Origin: Planctomycetales bacterium | GTDB lineage: Bacteria; Planctomycetota; Planctomycetia; Isosphaerales; Isosphaeraceae | Assembly: GCA_027449865.1 (NCBI GenBank) | Contig: DAIDKV010000022.1 | Span: forward strand, 1 to 64,000 | Direction of reading: 5' to 3' | DNA length: 64,000 nt | Part shown: piece by piece, positions 1-9,630 of the stretch | Numbering within the stretch: position 1 is the stretch's first letter | How the letters are laid out: the number at the start of each line of letters is the position of its first letter | Program-made: the position numbers and the translations under genes | Notes under the pieces: model-generated | What the model was told of the DNA's origin: nothing | What the model saw: only the letters and a program-made list of their open reading frames with translations | Databases searched by the model: none

Positions 1-102
1 ACAACGGCCCGACAGGTGGCTAGGAAATGCCAGGCGTCTTGCGTAACCTCTTGTCTTGATGTGTCTGTCTGAAGACTTCATCAGGCCCCAGAGGTCGGAG
101 TG

Positions 103-1793
103 ATGCCTTACCGATGGCCGGCGGATACCGATTTCGTGCCCTGGGAGCTCGATGTTCTCGATCGCCGTTGTGGGGCCTGTGGCCGCCGGATGCACATCTG
201 CGATCACCGCTTTCGCCACCTGCACACCCTCGAAGGGCCGGTGGAACTGATCTGCAAGCTCAATCATTGTCCGGATCCCCATTGTCCCGGGCATACCAGG
301 ACCAAGAGCCCCGAGGTCGAAGCGACCATCGCCCCGCCCCATTGGGCTATCGGCTGGGACGTCTTCTGCTGGATCGGCCATCGCCGGTTCTCTCGGCACT
401 GGGCCATCCCCCAGATCCGAGCCGAACTCCTCGACGCCCATCGGATCAAGCTGTCAGATGACGCCATTGGCCAGTACATCCATCGCTACCAGGCGATGCT
501 CGCGGCGCGGCAGCAAGACCCCGAGGCCCTGCTCCGGCTGTACCAGGCGGTCGATGAGATCATCCTCTCGATCGACGGCCTTCAGCCCGAGAAGGGGCAT
601 GAGACCCTTTATGTGGTCCGGGAGCTGACCTGCAAGCGGGTCTGGTTCGCCGAGGCGTTGATCTCCGCGACGGCCGACGAGGTGCGGCGCCTCATCGCGC
701 AGGCCAAGGGGTGGACCGAAGCCCTGGGCAAACCGGTGGCGCTGTGGTTGTCGGACCGGCAGGACGCGTTCGTGACCGGCATCGCGGCCGAATTCCCCGG
801 CGTGCCGCACCGCTACTGCCAGAACCATTTCCTCCGCGATGTGGCCAGGCCCGTGCTCGAGGCCGACAGCCACACCAAGGTCCAGATGCGCAAGAAGGTA
901 CGTGGCCTGCGGAAGATCGAGCAGGCCGTGCTGAAACGACGGGGCGTCGCGGGCCCCGAGCCGGCTGCCGGAGCGGATGCCGCGGCCACGACGGCGGTGA
1001 TCATCGAGCCGGTGGAGTCGGCGGCGTCGCCGGCCGATCCCGCGGGCGCCGTGGTGCTCGACTACTGCCCGTCGGTACGTGGCATCCTCAACGACGACCA
1101 GGGTGGGCCGCTCCAACCGCCTGGCCTGCGGATGGCCCGGGCCCTGGACGAGGTTCGCGAATCGATCCAGCACAACCTGGACGAGAAAAAAGGGGGTTCG
1201 CGGAACAGCAACTCGGTCGCCTGGCCGGTTGCATCGACCGGGGCCTCAACGAAGTAGAGGCCGAACAGGAGACGATTCGAGGCTACGTCGAGGACATCGA
1301 GGCGGTGGCCGCGACGCTCGATCCTGGAGGGGGGAGCAGTGCGGACCGTCGCCGGGAGTTCGAGGAGCTGATCGATCGGTTTGAGCGCGGCGAGGACGCG
1401 ATCCGTCCGAAGATGGCCCGGGTGATGATCAGCTTCCTCGCGGGGTTGTTTGTGGGCGAGGGGACGTTCGAGGAGATCCAGGACGATCTCGATCTGGAGC
1501 GATGGTTCCGCGTGCCCAAGAGTCACGAGCGGCGGATTCACGGTCACCGCCACGCAGGTGTGCGGATCGTTCAAGAAGGACCGACGCTGGTGCACGCGTT
1601 GGATGCCCACATCGCGCACCCGGGACCGTTCACCGCGACCGACCTGCTGCCGTATCGGACGGCCCGAGAGCCGCCGAGCCAGAGAGAGGCGATGGACCGC
1701 CGGAAGATTATGAGGAAGGCGCGATCCTCGAAGAAACGGCCGCTACTTCTGGCCGACCTGGAGAGGCGTTATCGAGAAGCGCCCGTGCTTTAG
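103..1793 (+). pseudogene. DDE transposase, split by a -1 frameshift
   Basis: The first frame gives about 380 residues. It starts with a cysteine-rich zinc-ribbon-like region (CGACG, then CPDPHC) and continues with a DDE/MULE-like core: SIDGLQPEKG carries the first Asp, WLSDRQDAF the second, and a CQNHF motif follows. The matching C-terminal part (FVGEGTFEEI, PKSHERRIHGHRHAG, ending at 1793) lies in the -1 frame. The two frames meet at an A6G5 run at 1186-1196, so one base has been lost there or the ribosome or polymerase slips. ATG at 103 follows GGAG closely. I could not find terminal inverted repeats, and the left end may lie outside the window. The IS family is not assigned. The transposase reading is secure from the motifs; activity is doubtful. 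Confidence 0.75.
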
Positions 1794-1827
1794 CCCTGTC
1801 GCGGGTCGTTGCTTATTGAGGGTATTG

Positions 1828-2150
1828 GCTCAAATCCCCGAGAATTCTGGTGCGTAAGCCCTGAGCAATCCCTGCTTTGAAATCTGGCTCCTGATGCACT
1901 TCGAGGATGTCCCATTCAACCGGAATCCCGAAGGCAGGAGCTTGCCGAGAACGCCGGCGGGCTCCTGAAAACCCTGGTTGGTCGCCAGCTCAGGCCGGGG
2001 ACGGATTACATCGACCACTTCCTCCCGAATACCGACGAGGCGATCGCCCGCGCCAGGGCCCTTGATACGCGCCCCGAGGATCGATGGCCTTTCGGCCTCG
2101 GAACGCGCGTTTATCGGCTCGTGGGGCAACTTCGGCCGCGATCGATCTGA
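1828..2150 (+). pseudogene. RloB-like protein, 3' remnant with stop and frameshift
   Basis: Reading the plus strand gives AQIPENSGA-stop-ALSNPCFEIWLLMHFED, then, after a frame change near 1930, QELAENAGGLLKTL and TDEAIARARALD through TRVYRLVGQLR to a TGA at 2148-2150. The SNPCFE(I/L)WLLxHFED signature and the AIARA...LD...RVYxLV tail are those of RloB-family proteins, which are found near restriction-modification and other defence loci. Only the C-terminal third is present. It carries an in-frame TAA at 1855 and a frame shift, and it begins about 35 bases after the transposase stop. The inference is that the element inserted into, or recombined with, an rloB gene whose 5' part is lost or upstream of the window. 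Confidence 0.6.
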
Positions 2151-2163
2151 AGGCGACCGGCGC

Positions 2164-3891
2164 TCAGGGCACCGACCGCCCGAGCTTCAGCAGCAGCCGC
2201 TCGGCTCGGTAGACGATCTCGACGTCCTTGTTCGAGAGCGCATCCTCCAGCACAGGGACGGCGGCGGGGCCCATCTCGAAGAGGCGTTCCTCCGCCTGGT
2301 CGCGGGCGCGCGACGATTTCTCTCCGAGGAGCTTCACCAGCCCCCGGGCGCGGTCCTGGAGCCTCGGGTCGATCCCGTGGACCACGATCGTCGCCGTTCG
2401 GGCGAGTTTCTTCGGCGGGGGGAAGACGTCGAGCGTGACGGCCTCGTCGAGCGCAGGACGCGAGAGATGGACCAGGACGACCAGCTCCTTCGGCTCGAAG
2501 AGCCGCGGACCATACTGGTCGAGGAGGAAGTTCGCCAGATCCTCACGCAGACCCTGGCCGACCAGCCGGCGGACCATCGTCACGCGGGTCATGTCGCGGT
2601 AGCTTGGGTCGGAGGGCGGCCTCGTGGTCGACATGACCAATTTCACCGGTGGACCTTCGATCACGCGATCCTTCCGGTCGGCCTCGGCGAGGCGGGCGGC
2701 GGTGGTGATGAAGAGGCGGCCGTCCTCGGTGACACGGTAGCTCAGCCCCGCGCCGCCGAGAACCTCCGCCATCGCGTCCCTTGCCGCGATGCTCGGCGCC
2801 CGGAGAGTTGTCGGCTGGTTCATGTCGATCTCGGCCCGCGCGATCGCCTTATCGTCCAGCTCGTACCGGACGCGGGCCTGGCCCGCGATCATCGCGATGG
2901 CCTCCTTGCGAGGGACGCCGTCGGCATTCACCTGGATCGATCGGTTCATTACCTGGTCGACCCGGGCTCGCATGGTCGCGTCGCCCTCGGCCGGAATTGG
3001 CGGCAGTTCGTCCTCTTCCGCCTTCTTCTTATCCTTCGCGGTGGCGTCGGCCTCGTCGAAGACGGCCTGCGCTTTCTGATCGGGTGACTTCTTCGTGTCG
3101 GCCTTCTTGATGGCCGCCTCTTTCTTTTCCTGCTCGGTCTTGCCGGCGTCCTTCGCGTCGGGCTCGTCGGTCGGTTCGGGGGCGGCGGTCGGCAGGGCAT
3201 CGAGCCAGCCGACCCGGTAGCCCGAATCCGCCGGCGCGATCACGGCGACGTCCAGCAGCTTCCGGTTCGTCAGATTTTGAAGCGTGTACTCGTCGGGACC
3301 ACCCCGGATCTTCACCGGTACCGGGATTCCCAGCTCGGCGTCGTAAGCGATGAATCGATCCGAATGCGATTCGTGCTTCAGGTAAAGGGCTTTCTCCTTC
3401 TCGCGGAGCCGGTGCATCCAGTGGTTCTCCGTCAGATAGTTCAATGGGAGGTCCAACGGCGGAGCCGTCGAGAGACTCGACTTGAACCACTGCAACCGGC
3501 CGGATCGCTCGGTACTCCGCGGCCAGTGCGCCAGGAACGTCCCCTTCTTGAGCCGGAGGTCGACGTCGACGTCCTTCGCGGGCTCGCCGAAAAACTGGAC
3601 CACCGAAATGGGGGCGATCGGAAATCGGAACGTCCGGTCCTTGTCGTCGATGTTCGGCCGGCTGGTGCCCACCGAGCCGGGCATCGCACTTCTGTAGATT
3701 CGGGTGGTGTTGATGGTTGCCTGTGCGGGATTGCCGACCCAGACCGACCATTCATAAACCTCGACCGGCGTTTCGGGACGGTCCCCATCGCGCTCGATAT
3801 CGTCGGGACGTGTGGCCCCGATCGCGATCGAGAGCAGGGTTGTCAGGCCGATGGAGAGGGCGGTGATCCTTTGGGCGAGGGGGCGTCGCAT
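2164..3891 (-). CDS. Exported protein with STN-like region, function unknown
   Basis: A 575-residue protein with an N-terminal signal peptide (hydrophobic stretch around residues 9-25 ending SIAIGA). Residues about 60-230 form a beta-rich region I do not recognise. Residues about 235-300 are a low-complexity Lys/Glu/Asp linker. Residues about 310-395 (RVDQVMNRSIQV, GQARVRYELDDKAI, GLSYRVTEDGRLFIT) resemble the secretin/TonB short N-terminal (STN) fold seen in many planctomycete exported proteins. The C-terminus (residues about 520-570) looks like a HEAT-type helical pair. It lies 52 bases downstream of the NPCBM gene on the same strand and is probably the last gene of a three-gene unit. No enzymatic motif is visible; a cell-envelope or periplasmic role is inferred. 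Confidence 0.6.
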   Translation of the reverse strand: MRRPLAQRITALSIGLTTLLSIAIGATRPDDIERDGDRPETPVEVYEWSVWVGNPAQATINTTRIYRSAMPGSVGTSRPNIDDKDRTFRFPIAPISVVQFFGEPAKDVDVDLRLKKGTFLAHWPRSTERSGRLQWFKSSLSTAPPLDLPLNYLTENHWMHRLREKEKALYLKHESHSDRFIAYDAELGIPVPVKIRGGPDEYTLQNLTNRKLLDVAVIAPADSGYRVGWLDALPTAAPEPTDEPDAKDAGKTEQEKKEAAIKKADTKKSPDQKAQAVFDEADATAKDKKKAEEDELPPIPAEGDATMRARVDQVMNRSIQVNADGVPRKEAIAMIAGQARVRYELDDKAIARAEIDMNQPTTLRAPSIAARDAMAEVLGGAGLSYRVTEDGRLFITTAARLAEADRKDRVIEGPPVKLVMSTTRPPSDPSYRDMTRVTMVRRLVGQGLREDLANFLLDQYGPRLFEPKELVVLVHLSRPALDEAVTLDVFPPPKKLARTATIVVHGIDPRLQDRARGLVKLLGEKSSRARDQAEERLFEMGPAAVPVLEDALSNKDVEIVYRAERLLLKLGRSVP

Positions 3892-3943
3892 CTTGGGCGT
3901 CCTGATCGGGTCGCGGGGCTTCTCTCGGCGGGCGATACCCGCC

Positions 3944-6694
3944 CTACTTCCCCTTCGGCGCGGGGCGGTAGAGGCGGGCGTTGGCCCAGATGACGCGGTC
4001 GCCAGTGTCCTGATCCTTGCCGAAATCGATCACCAGGCGGAGTTGTTCCACCCCGGCGACCGGGAGCGTGAGCTTCACCGGCGGGTCGGTGGCCTTCAGG
4101 TCGGGATTGGCGAAGAGTTCCCTGCCGTCGGCCAGGACCCGACAGTCAACCCGCCCCTGCCCTCGGGCCGATTCGTCGAAGCCAACCGTCGCCTCGAAGG
4201 TGGCATACTTGCCGTTCAGGTCGTAGGTCAGCGACGATTTTGAGTGGACGGCAACGCCGCGGGCGTACGTCCGGCCATCCATCTTCAGCGGATGGCCGAG
4301 CAGGTTGACGTCGCGACGCCAGGTGAGCTTGCGGCCGAAATAGGGTGACTCCTCGACCCGGCTCGGCGCGAGATCAGAGAGGTACGTCATCCGGCCGCCG
4401 CGGAACTGAACGTCGCTGACGTCGGCCGCCGGCAACTTCATCTCCTGTCCCCAGGGCGATTGGACCTTCCAGGTCACCGTGTCGAGGTCCTTCCATTGGC
4501 CCGAGACGGCGAGGCCATCGGGAAGCTGGAACCGCGCCCGAAGCTGGTCGGCGGGGTCGGATTCGTTTCGAGCGGCGAGGATCAGTCCCTCGACCAGGGC
4601 CATCGGCAGGGTCCGGCTCTTGCCCTGATACCGGAAATGCATTCGGTCTCCGCTGGCACCCTCGACGACGCCTGGAATCGCGATCACCTCGCCGCCTCGC
4701 GTCCGGGCGAGTAAGAGATCGTCCGTGCCCCGGGTCCTGAGCCGGCGCGCGAACGACTCGGGCGATTCCCTGCGGTCGATCGGCGCGAAGTGGGCGCCAA
4801 CGATCCGCGTGAGCGGGATTGTGAGTCTGTCGTTCCAGGTGGTCGTGAGGGTCATCGCGTCGTCGGCGATCGTCTCGAAGGTTCCGGCGATCACCTCGTC
4901 GCCGATCATCGAGACGCGGACGCCCAGCGGCGGGATCGAGGGTGCTTTTGGGTCGATCGCCAGGTCGGGTTTCGTGTGGATCTTCGCCTTCGCCGTTGCG
5001 TTGGCGTTCTGGTTGTCCTCGTAAACGAGGGTGATCGTGAAGTCCTTGTCGAAGCCGTCGCCGGCGGGCGGTTCGAGGAAGAGGTCGGCGGATGTGTCGG
5101 TCCCCGATCGGCGGACGATGATCGGCCAGTCCTCTGAGTCCGTGGTATCGAGCCGCCAACTTGCCGGGCCTCTGTCTGTCTGGCCGGTGATCGTGATTTG
5201 CCTGATCGGCGAGGGTCGAAGGTTGTGCAGCGCCAGGTGGATATCTCGGATGCCGTTCGGCTTCGGATTCAGCCTGGGAATCTTCTTCGGGGCGGTCGTC
5301 CCGGGGAGCGGCGCGTTGACGTCGTCCTCCGGCTCGTCCTTCTTCCTGTCGACCTTTGGGGGCCCCGACGGTTGGGCCTCGGGCTTCCGGGCGTCGAGAG
5401 TTTTGGGATCGTTTGGATCCGGGGCGAAGACATCATCGGGGAGGCCGGGCGGCTTCTTTTCGGGCTTGAAGTTGAGGCCGGGCATGGTGAAGTCGAGGTT
5501 GGGCTGATCGACGAAGCGGGCGACCATCGCCGGCGCGCGTTCGTAGTGGATGGTATCGATCTCGTCGAGGGGGATACGGGCCTTCGGCTCGGGCGGTTTC
5601 GCGGGCTGGGCCTTCGCGCCGGGGGCCTTCGCGTTGGCGGGCTGGGCGGCTGGCGTGGCGGGCCTTGCCGCGGGGGCCGACGCCGGTGCGGGTGCGGGCG
5701 CCGCCGGGGCCGCGGCCACGACCATCACCATGCCGCCCGCCGGGGCGACCATCACCGCGCCGGCCGGGAGTGAGGCGGTCGGGGCGACGGGCGCGGTCGT
5801 CGCGGGTTGCGGGGTCGGGTTTGGGGCGTTCGGCTGGCCGCCCGGCGGCGTTTTTGGCTGGCCGCCGATGATGAGGAGGTCCTTCTCGATCGCGGTTGGC
5901 TCGGCGTAGACGACGCGGTCGAAAACCGTTCGGACGATCGGACCCAGGCCGTTGATTCGCTGGGCCCGGATCGTCAGGCTTTTCAGGATCACATCGACCG
6001 GCTCGACGCCGTTGCGATTGGTGACAAACAGCTTCACCGAGGCCACGTCCATCGCCTGAGGGAAGGCCATCTGGCCGAGGTAACGCGACTTTCCCGATCG
6101 GGCGTCGAGAACCTGATATCGGATCGTGTTCCCCTCGCGGTGGAACTCCAGGCGGAACGTCGAACCCGAGGCAGGGAACGTGTGCCTTGGCGGCTTCGGC
6201 GGCTTGGCCGGAGGCCCGGCGCCCATCCCCATCATCTGCATTTGCATTTGCATTTGCATCTGCATTTGCATTTGCATCTGGTTGGGGTCGTTCGGCTCCT
6301 TCTCGATCGGGCGGTAGACGTCGGCGCCGTTGGGCTCGATCAGGCGGATGAGGGTCAGGTCGGGCTGGTCGATGTTCTGGAAGGCGATCGCCATCCCGAC
6401 CGCCGCACCGTCTTCCTGGGCGGGCTTCGGCAGCTTGCGGATGGCGAAGTCGGCGAGGAGGGTGAAGTCGCCGCCGAAGCGGACCTGCTGGGGCGTCTTC
6501 CATCCGGTCTCGGGGAGTCTTGGATCGAGAACGACGTGCAGGCCGCCATCTTCGCGCTTGAGTTTCGCCTTCTCGCCGAAGGTCTCGGCGTCGAACGTCG
6601 ACTGGTCGAGGGCCTTCGCGTCGAGCGCTCGCACGTATTCGGAGTCGCCGACGAGTCCCACCAGCCCGATCAAGATGGCCGCCAGACCGTGCAT
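3944..6694 (-). CDS. Large exported NPCBM/NEW2-domain protein
   Basis: A 916-residue protein. I chose the ATG at 6694 rather than the longer frame because GGGAGGAG sits five bases upstream and a signal-like MHGLAAILIGLVGLVG follows. The C-terminal ~140 residues match the NPCBM carbohydrate-associated beta-sandwich (RGVAVHSKSSLTYDL, then FEATVGFDESARGQGRVDCR and VIDFGKDQDTGDRVIWANARL). The middle is rich in Pro/Ala low-complexity segments (residues about 290-400). Near residues 140-157 there is a Gln-Met run encoded by hexamer repeats. The family usually binds glycans or glycosylated surfaces; here no catalytic domain is visible. It sits between the DUF4175-like and STN-like genes with gaps of about 50-100 bases, suggesting co-transcription. 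Confidence 0.7.
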   Translation of the reverse strand: MHGLAAILIGLVGLVGDSEYVRALDAKALDQSTFDAETFGEKAKLKREDGGLHVVLDPRLPETGWKTPQQVRFGGDFTLLADFAIRKLPKPAQEDGAAVGMAIAFQNIDQPDLTLIRLIEPNGADVYRPIEKEPNDPNQMQMQMQMQMQMQMQMMGMGAGPPAKPPKPPRHTFPASGSTFRLEFHREGNTIRYQVLDARSGKSRYLGQMAFPQAMDVASVKLFVTNRNGVEPVDVILKSLTIRAQRINGLGPIVRTVFDRVVYAEPTAIEKDLLIIGGQPKTPPGGQPNAPNPTPQPATTAPVAPTASLPAGAVMVAPAGGMVMVVAAAPAAPAPAPASAPAARPATPAAQPANAKAPGAKAQPAKPPEPKARIPLDEIDTIHYERAPAMVARFVDQPNLDFTMPGLNFKPEKKPPGLPDDVFAPDPNDPKTLDARKPEAQPSGPPKVDRKKDEPEDDVNAPLPGTTAPKKIPRLNPKPNGIRDIHLALHNLRPSPIRQITITGQTDRGPASWRLDTTDSEDWPIIVRRSGTDTSADLFLEPPAGDGFDKDFTITLVYEDNQNANATAKAKIHTKPDLAIDPKAPSIPPLGVRVSMIGDEVIAGTFETIADDAMTLTTTWNDRLTIPLTRIVGAHFAPIDRRESPESFARRLRTRGTDDLLLARTRGGEVIAIPGVVEGASGDRMHFRYQGKSRTLPMALVEGLILAARNESDPADQLRARFQLPDGLAVSGQWKDLDTVTWKVQSPWGQEMKLPAADVSDVQFRGGRMTYLSDLAPSRVEESPYFGRKLTWRRDVNLLGHPLKMDGRTYARGVAVHSKSSLTYDLNGKYATFEATVGFDESARGQGRVDCRVLADGRELFANPDLKATDPPVKLTLPVAGVEQLRLVIDFGKDQDTGDRVIWANARLYRPAPKGK
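6233..6280 (-). repeat. Hexamer microsatellite encoding (Gln-Met)8
   Basis: Eight contiguous copies of CATTTG or CATCTG on the plus strand encode alternating Gln and Met on the minus strand inside the NPCBM gene. The third-position T/C variation does not change the amino acids. The unit length keeps the reading frame whatever the copy number, so this tract can expand or contract without breaking the protein. Confidence 0.9.
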
Positions 6695-6797
6695 CCGCTC
6701 TCCTCCCGATCGCGAGACTCGATCTTCCGGAATCCCTGAGAAAATGGGGACAGGCACCTCGAAGACCTGGAGCCATTCCCCGTTTTCTCAGGGGACG

Positions 6798-9032
6798 CTA
6801 CGGCCGGTCCTCGAAGACTTCCTGTGTTCGCGTCTCGCGTGCCTTTTCGGTCGCCTTGAGGATCTGGTTTTGCATTCGGATCACCTCGGCGACCTGGTTG
6901 ACGACGTCGACGAAGCTCTCCCACTGCGACATCTGGTCGAGGATTTCTTTCATCCTGCCGACGACCTGGCCGTGGAGCTTCCGCGCGGTTTCCTCGCTGG
7001 CGTTGGCGCGGTTCCCCGCGCCTGAAAGCGCCTGCAAGGCTCCCCGGAGCTCGATCATCGGACCCGCGTTCAGGGCCTTGATCGGGTCGATGATCCCCTG
7101 CTGGAGCAGCCGGTGTGACTTCGGAGAGCCGACCTGGTTGAGCTTCATTTCCTGGAGTGCATCCCCGATCCGGTTACCGATCTGGTCGAGGTGGCGTGCG
7201 GTTGCCTGGACAACCTGGGTGATCCTCGCGTGGTCTTCGGGTGTCGGCTTGCCGTCGAGAATGGGGCCCTGCTTCTCGATCGATTCGAGAGCGGCGATGA
7301 ACTTCGTCCGCTCGGAACGCTGGCGGAGGAGGATCTCGTAGAAAAGCTCCTCGGGAGCGACAACCTGCAATTGCAACGGTGTCGATCGACCCGTTTGTGG
7401 GCCTCGGGCGCATTTGTCGTCGGCCTCGGCGAGGAACCGCAAGAGGGTTCCAGGTGTCGCGGGATCGGTCATCAGCGAGAACTCGTGTCGCGCCTGGTGG
7501 TCGAGCGGCGGGCGCCCGCTCTCGGAGGGGAGCGGGATCTTCACGGTCTCCTGTTTGGATTTCGTCGGAGTCGCCCTGTCTTTTTCGCTGGCGACGGTGG
7601 TGCGGTCGAACTGGAGCCGGAGCGCGGCGAGGCCGATGTCGTCGGTCGCGGCGATCGAGAGCGGGATCGTGGCGACGGGCGTGACGTGGACGCCCACTCC
7701 CACCGCGCGCAGGGTCACGCGGGGATCTCGGTCGCGCATCAGGCCGATGGAGAGGAAGGCCGGCTTCGATTCGAGTCCGGTTCCCTTCGAGGTCAGGCCG
7801 ACTTCCAGCGTGGTCGCTTCGCGGAGAGTCCACTGCGTCGCGAACGTTTTTTCATCGATCCTTCGGAGCGGCGGGGCATTTCCCGACTGGATCTTGAGCC
7901 TGGCCTCGGCGAGCGGCTCGGTCCCGATCAGGGTCATCTCGACCTGCGTATCGGGCAGGAAGACGAGGTGCTGGCGGGGGTCGTCGATCGATCGGAAGCC
8001 CTGGTCGCTCCCGCCCGGTTCGCGGACGCGGATCTTCGTGGCGGCCAGCGCGGGGCGGTCGACGCGGTCGAGGACGAGCGGTTCGAGCCAGTCGTCGCCG
8101 CCGGTCAGCTCGAAGGTCGAGGTCGAGGCCGAGGGCGGGAACTCGAAGCGGAAGTGGCCGGGCTCGGTCTCGACCATCACCGACTCGTGGGTCTCGCCCA
8201 TCTCCGTCTTCTCTCGGATGGTGACGGATTGGGGATTCACCGGATGCTCGGGTTTGTGACGGAGGGACAGTCGCTCGCCTCGGCCGCCGACGAACCAGCG
8301 CCCCCCCTGCTCTGTCAACATCGGGAGATCGGAGCGGACCTCCAGAACGGCTCGTTCTTCCCGAGGCGCGACGATCCGGCCCCGCTCGTCGAGGCCCACC
8401 ACGCTCAGATAGGTTTGCTGCGGCCATCGCTCGTTCGAGCCGCGGAGCCAGCGCGCCAGGCTCAGCCGGGCGGCGTCGGGCGCGATCGCCGCGAAGGCCG
8501 CGGGGACGATCAGCGCCAGCACCAGCGCCGAGGCGTGCGCGGCGGTTCGCTGGTGGTTCCAGAGGCGTCGCCAGTCGGAGGCCGCCAGCGCCTCGCAGGC
8601 CATCCGGACGGCCAGCCGAACCATCGCCGGAGAGACGGTCGAGCCGGGCTGATCGAGCAGCATGGGGAGCTGCAAAACATCGGCGATAAGCTGGCCGGTC
8701 CCCGGGCGGAACCGGTCGAGGGTCATCGCCAGGGCCAGCTCGTCGAGCCGGGCCGATCGCCAGCGTCGATACGCCCGGACGCCCAGGAACGCGACGAGGC
8801 CGGTCGCCGCGATTGCGAGCAGGACGGCCCGAGCCGGGCGGTCGAGCCGGAGCCACCAGTCGAGCAGGACCAGGACGCCAGCCGTCGCGACGACGGCCGA
8901 GGCGGCGTCGACGGCGAGTTCGAGCGCGAGCTGCCAGGTCAGCCGCCTCCGGATCCGCGCCAGTTCGGCACGCAGGGCCCGCTGCTCTTCCCGGAGCGAC
9001 TCGATCGTCGGCAGTTCCATCGCGGTGGACAC
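6798..9032 (-). CDS. DUF4175-like membrane protein with coiled-coil C-terminus
   Basis: A 744-residue protein. An N-terminal helix (residues about 9-30) is followed by two membrane helices (about 38-62 and 68-90) and a third near 165-190 (ASALVLALIVPAAFAAIA). A long beta-rich exported part follows (about 200-540). The C-terminal ~180 residues are helical and coiled-coil-like. This plan (TM pair, large ectodomain, helical tail) is that of DUF4175-type planctomycete proteins, which usually sit with MoxR/DUF58/VWA (Bat-type) genes. Here the partners are the NPCBM and STN-like genes instead, while Bat-type genes occur elsewhere in the window. The function is unknown; an envelope-stress or surface-assembly role is a guess from family context. 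The first gene of the minus-strand unit. Confidence 0.6.
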   Translation of the reverse strand: MSTAMELPTIESLREEQRALRAELARIRRRLTWQLALELAVDAASAVVATAGVLVLLDWWLRLDRPARAVLLAIAATGLVAFLGVRAYRRWRSARLDELALAMTLDRFRPGTGQLIADVLQLPMLLDQPGSTVSPAMVRLAVRMACEALAASDWRRLWNHQRTAAHASALVLALIVPAAFAAIAPDAARLSLARWLRGSNERWPQQTYLSVVGLDERGRIVAPREERAVLEVRSDLPMLTEQGGRWFVGGRGERLSLRHKPEHPVNPQSVTIREKTEMGETHESVMVETEPGHFRFEFPPSASTSTFELTGGDDWLEPLVLDRVDRPALAATKIRVREPGGSDQGFRSIDDPRQHLVFLPDTQVEMTLIGTEPLAEARLKIQSGNAPPLRRIDEKTFATQWTLREATTLEVGLTSKGTGLESKPAFLSIGLMRDRDPRVTLRAVGVGVHVTPVATIPLSIAATDDIGLAALRLQFDRTTVASEKDRATPTKSKQETVKIPLPSESGRPPLDHQARHEFSLMTDPATPGTLLRFLAEADDKCARGPQTGRSTPLQLQVVAPEELFYEILLRQRSERTKFIAALESIEKQGPILDGKPTPEDHARITQVVQATARHLDQIGNRIGDALQEMKLNQVGSPKSHRLLQQGIIDPIKALNAGPMIELRGALQALSGAGNRANASEETARKLHGQVVGRMKEILDQMSQWESFVDVVNQVAEVIRMQNQILKATEKARETRTQEVFEDRP

Positions 9033-9630
9033 GATTGTGGGCCTCGCGGATGCCTCGTCTCCGAACGAACGCGGGGATGATTCTAACCTCCGACGAACGT
9101 CGACGCGACCCCGTACATCCGTCGGAAGACAATTTCCGGACGATACGACTCTGTTGACCGGGTGACTGCGATTGGAAAGACTTGTTTCATGGGACGTAGC
9201 GGGTCACTGCCGTTCGGAGACCCTCGTTTGGGTGTCCCTGTCATGTCCAATCACCAAACCCTCCGCTGCCCGAACTTTCCGTCGGCCTCGACGCAAGGCC
9301 ACGCAGGATGACGGCCCGCCTTACTTTTCCCTGACGTCGTCTCCTCATCGGGCGAAGTAAAAAAAAGGTCAACCGGCGACCCCAGTTGCAGGACGGCGGG
9401 TTTAAGTCCCTAGGAGACCGGGTCCGAAGTGGCTCGGATGTGTGAGTGCGCGAAGTGGTGGTCGGCGGAGCGTGGTTGCTTCGTCGAGCATGGTTCCGTT
9501 CGCGTTACCCTCTCTCTTACCGTCGCGGTTGGCCCGTTCCCGAAAGGATCGGCCATTCGTCAATGGATTTTGCGATCGAGTCCGTGGTGACGGTTGGGGT
9601 CGTCCCTGATTCCCTGGAGTAGAAACCACC
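9033..9630. other. Intergenic region between divergent genes
   Basis: About 600 bases between the minus-strand DUF4175-like gene and the plus-strand sulfotransferase. Promoters for both directions are expected here. Short frames exist but show no recognisable protein or consistent codon bias. I see no clear repeat, RNA gene or terminator. Confidence 0.5.

Noticed and set aside
1830-2129. A 99-codon minus-strand frame next to the transposase
   Set aside because: The plus strand of the same stretch shows RloB motifs, so the minus frame is a shadow.
9385-9425. Possible tRNA T-arm (GGGTTTAAGTCCC)
   Set aside because: No acceptor stem, anticodon arm or D-arm can be placed around it.
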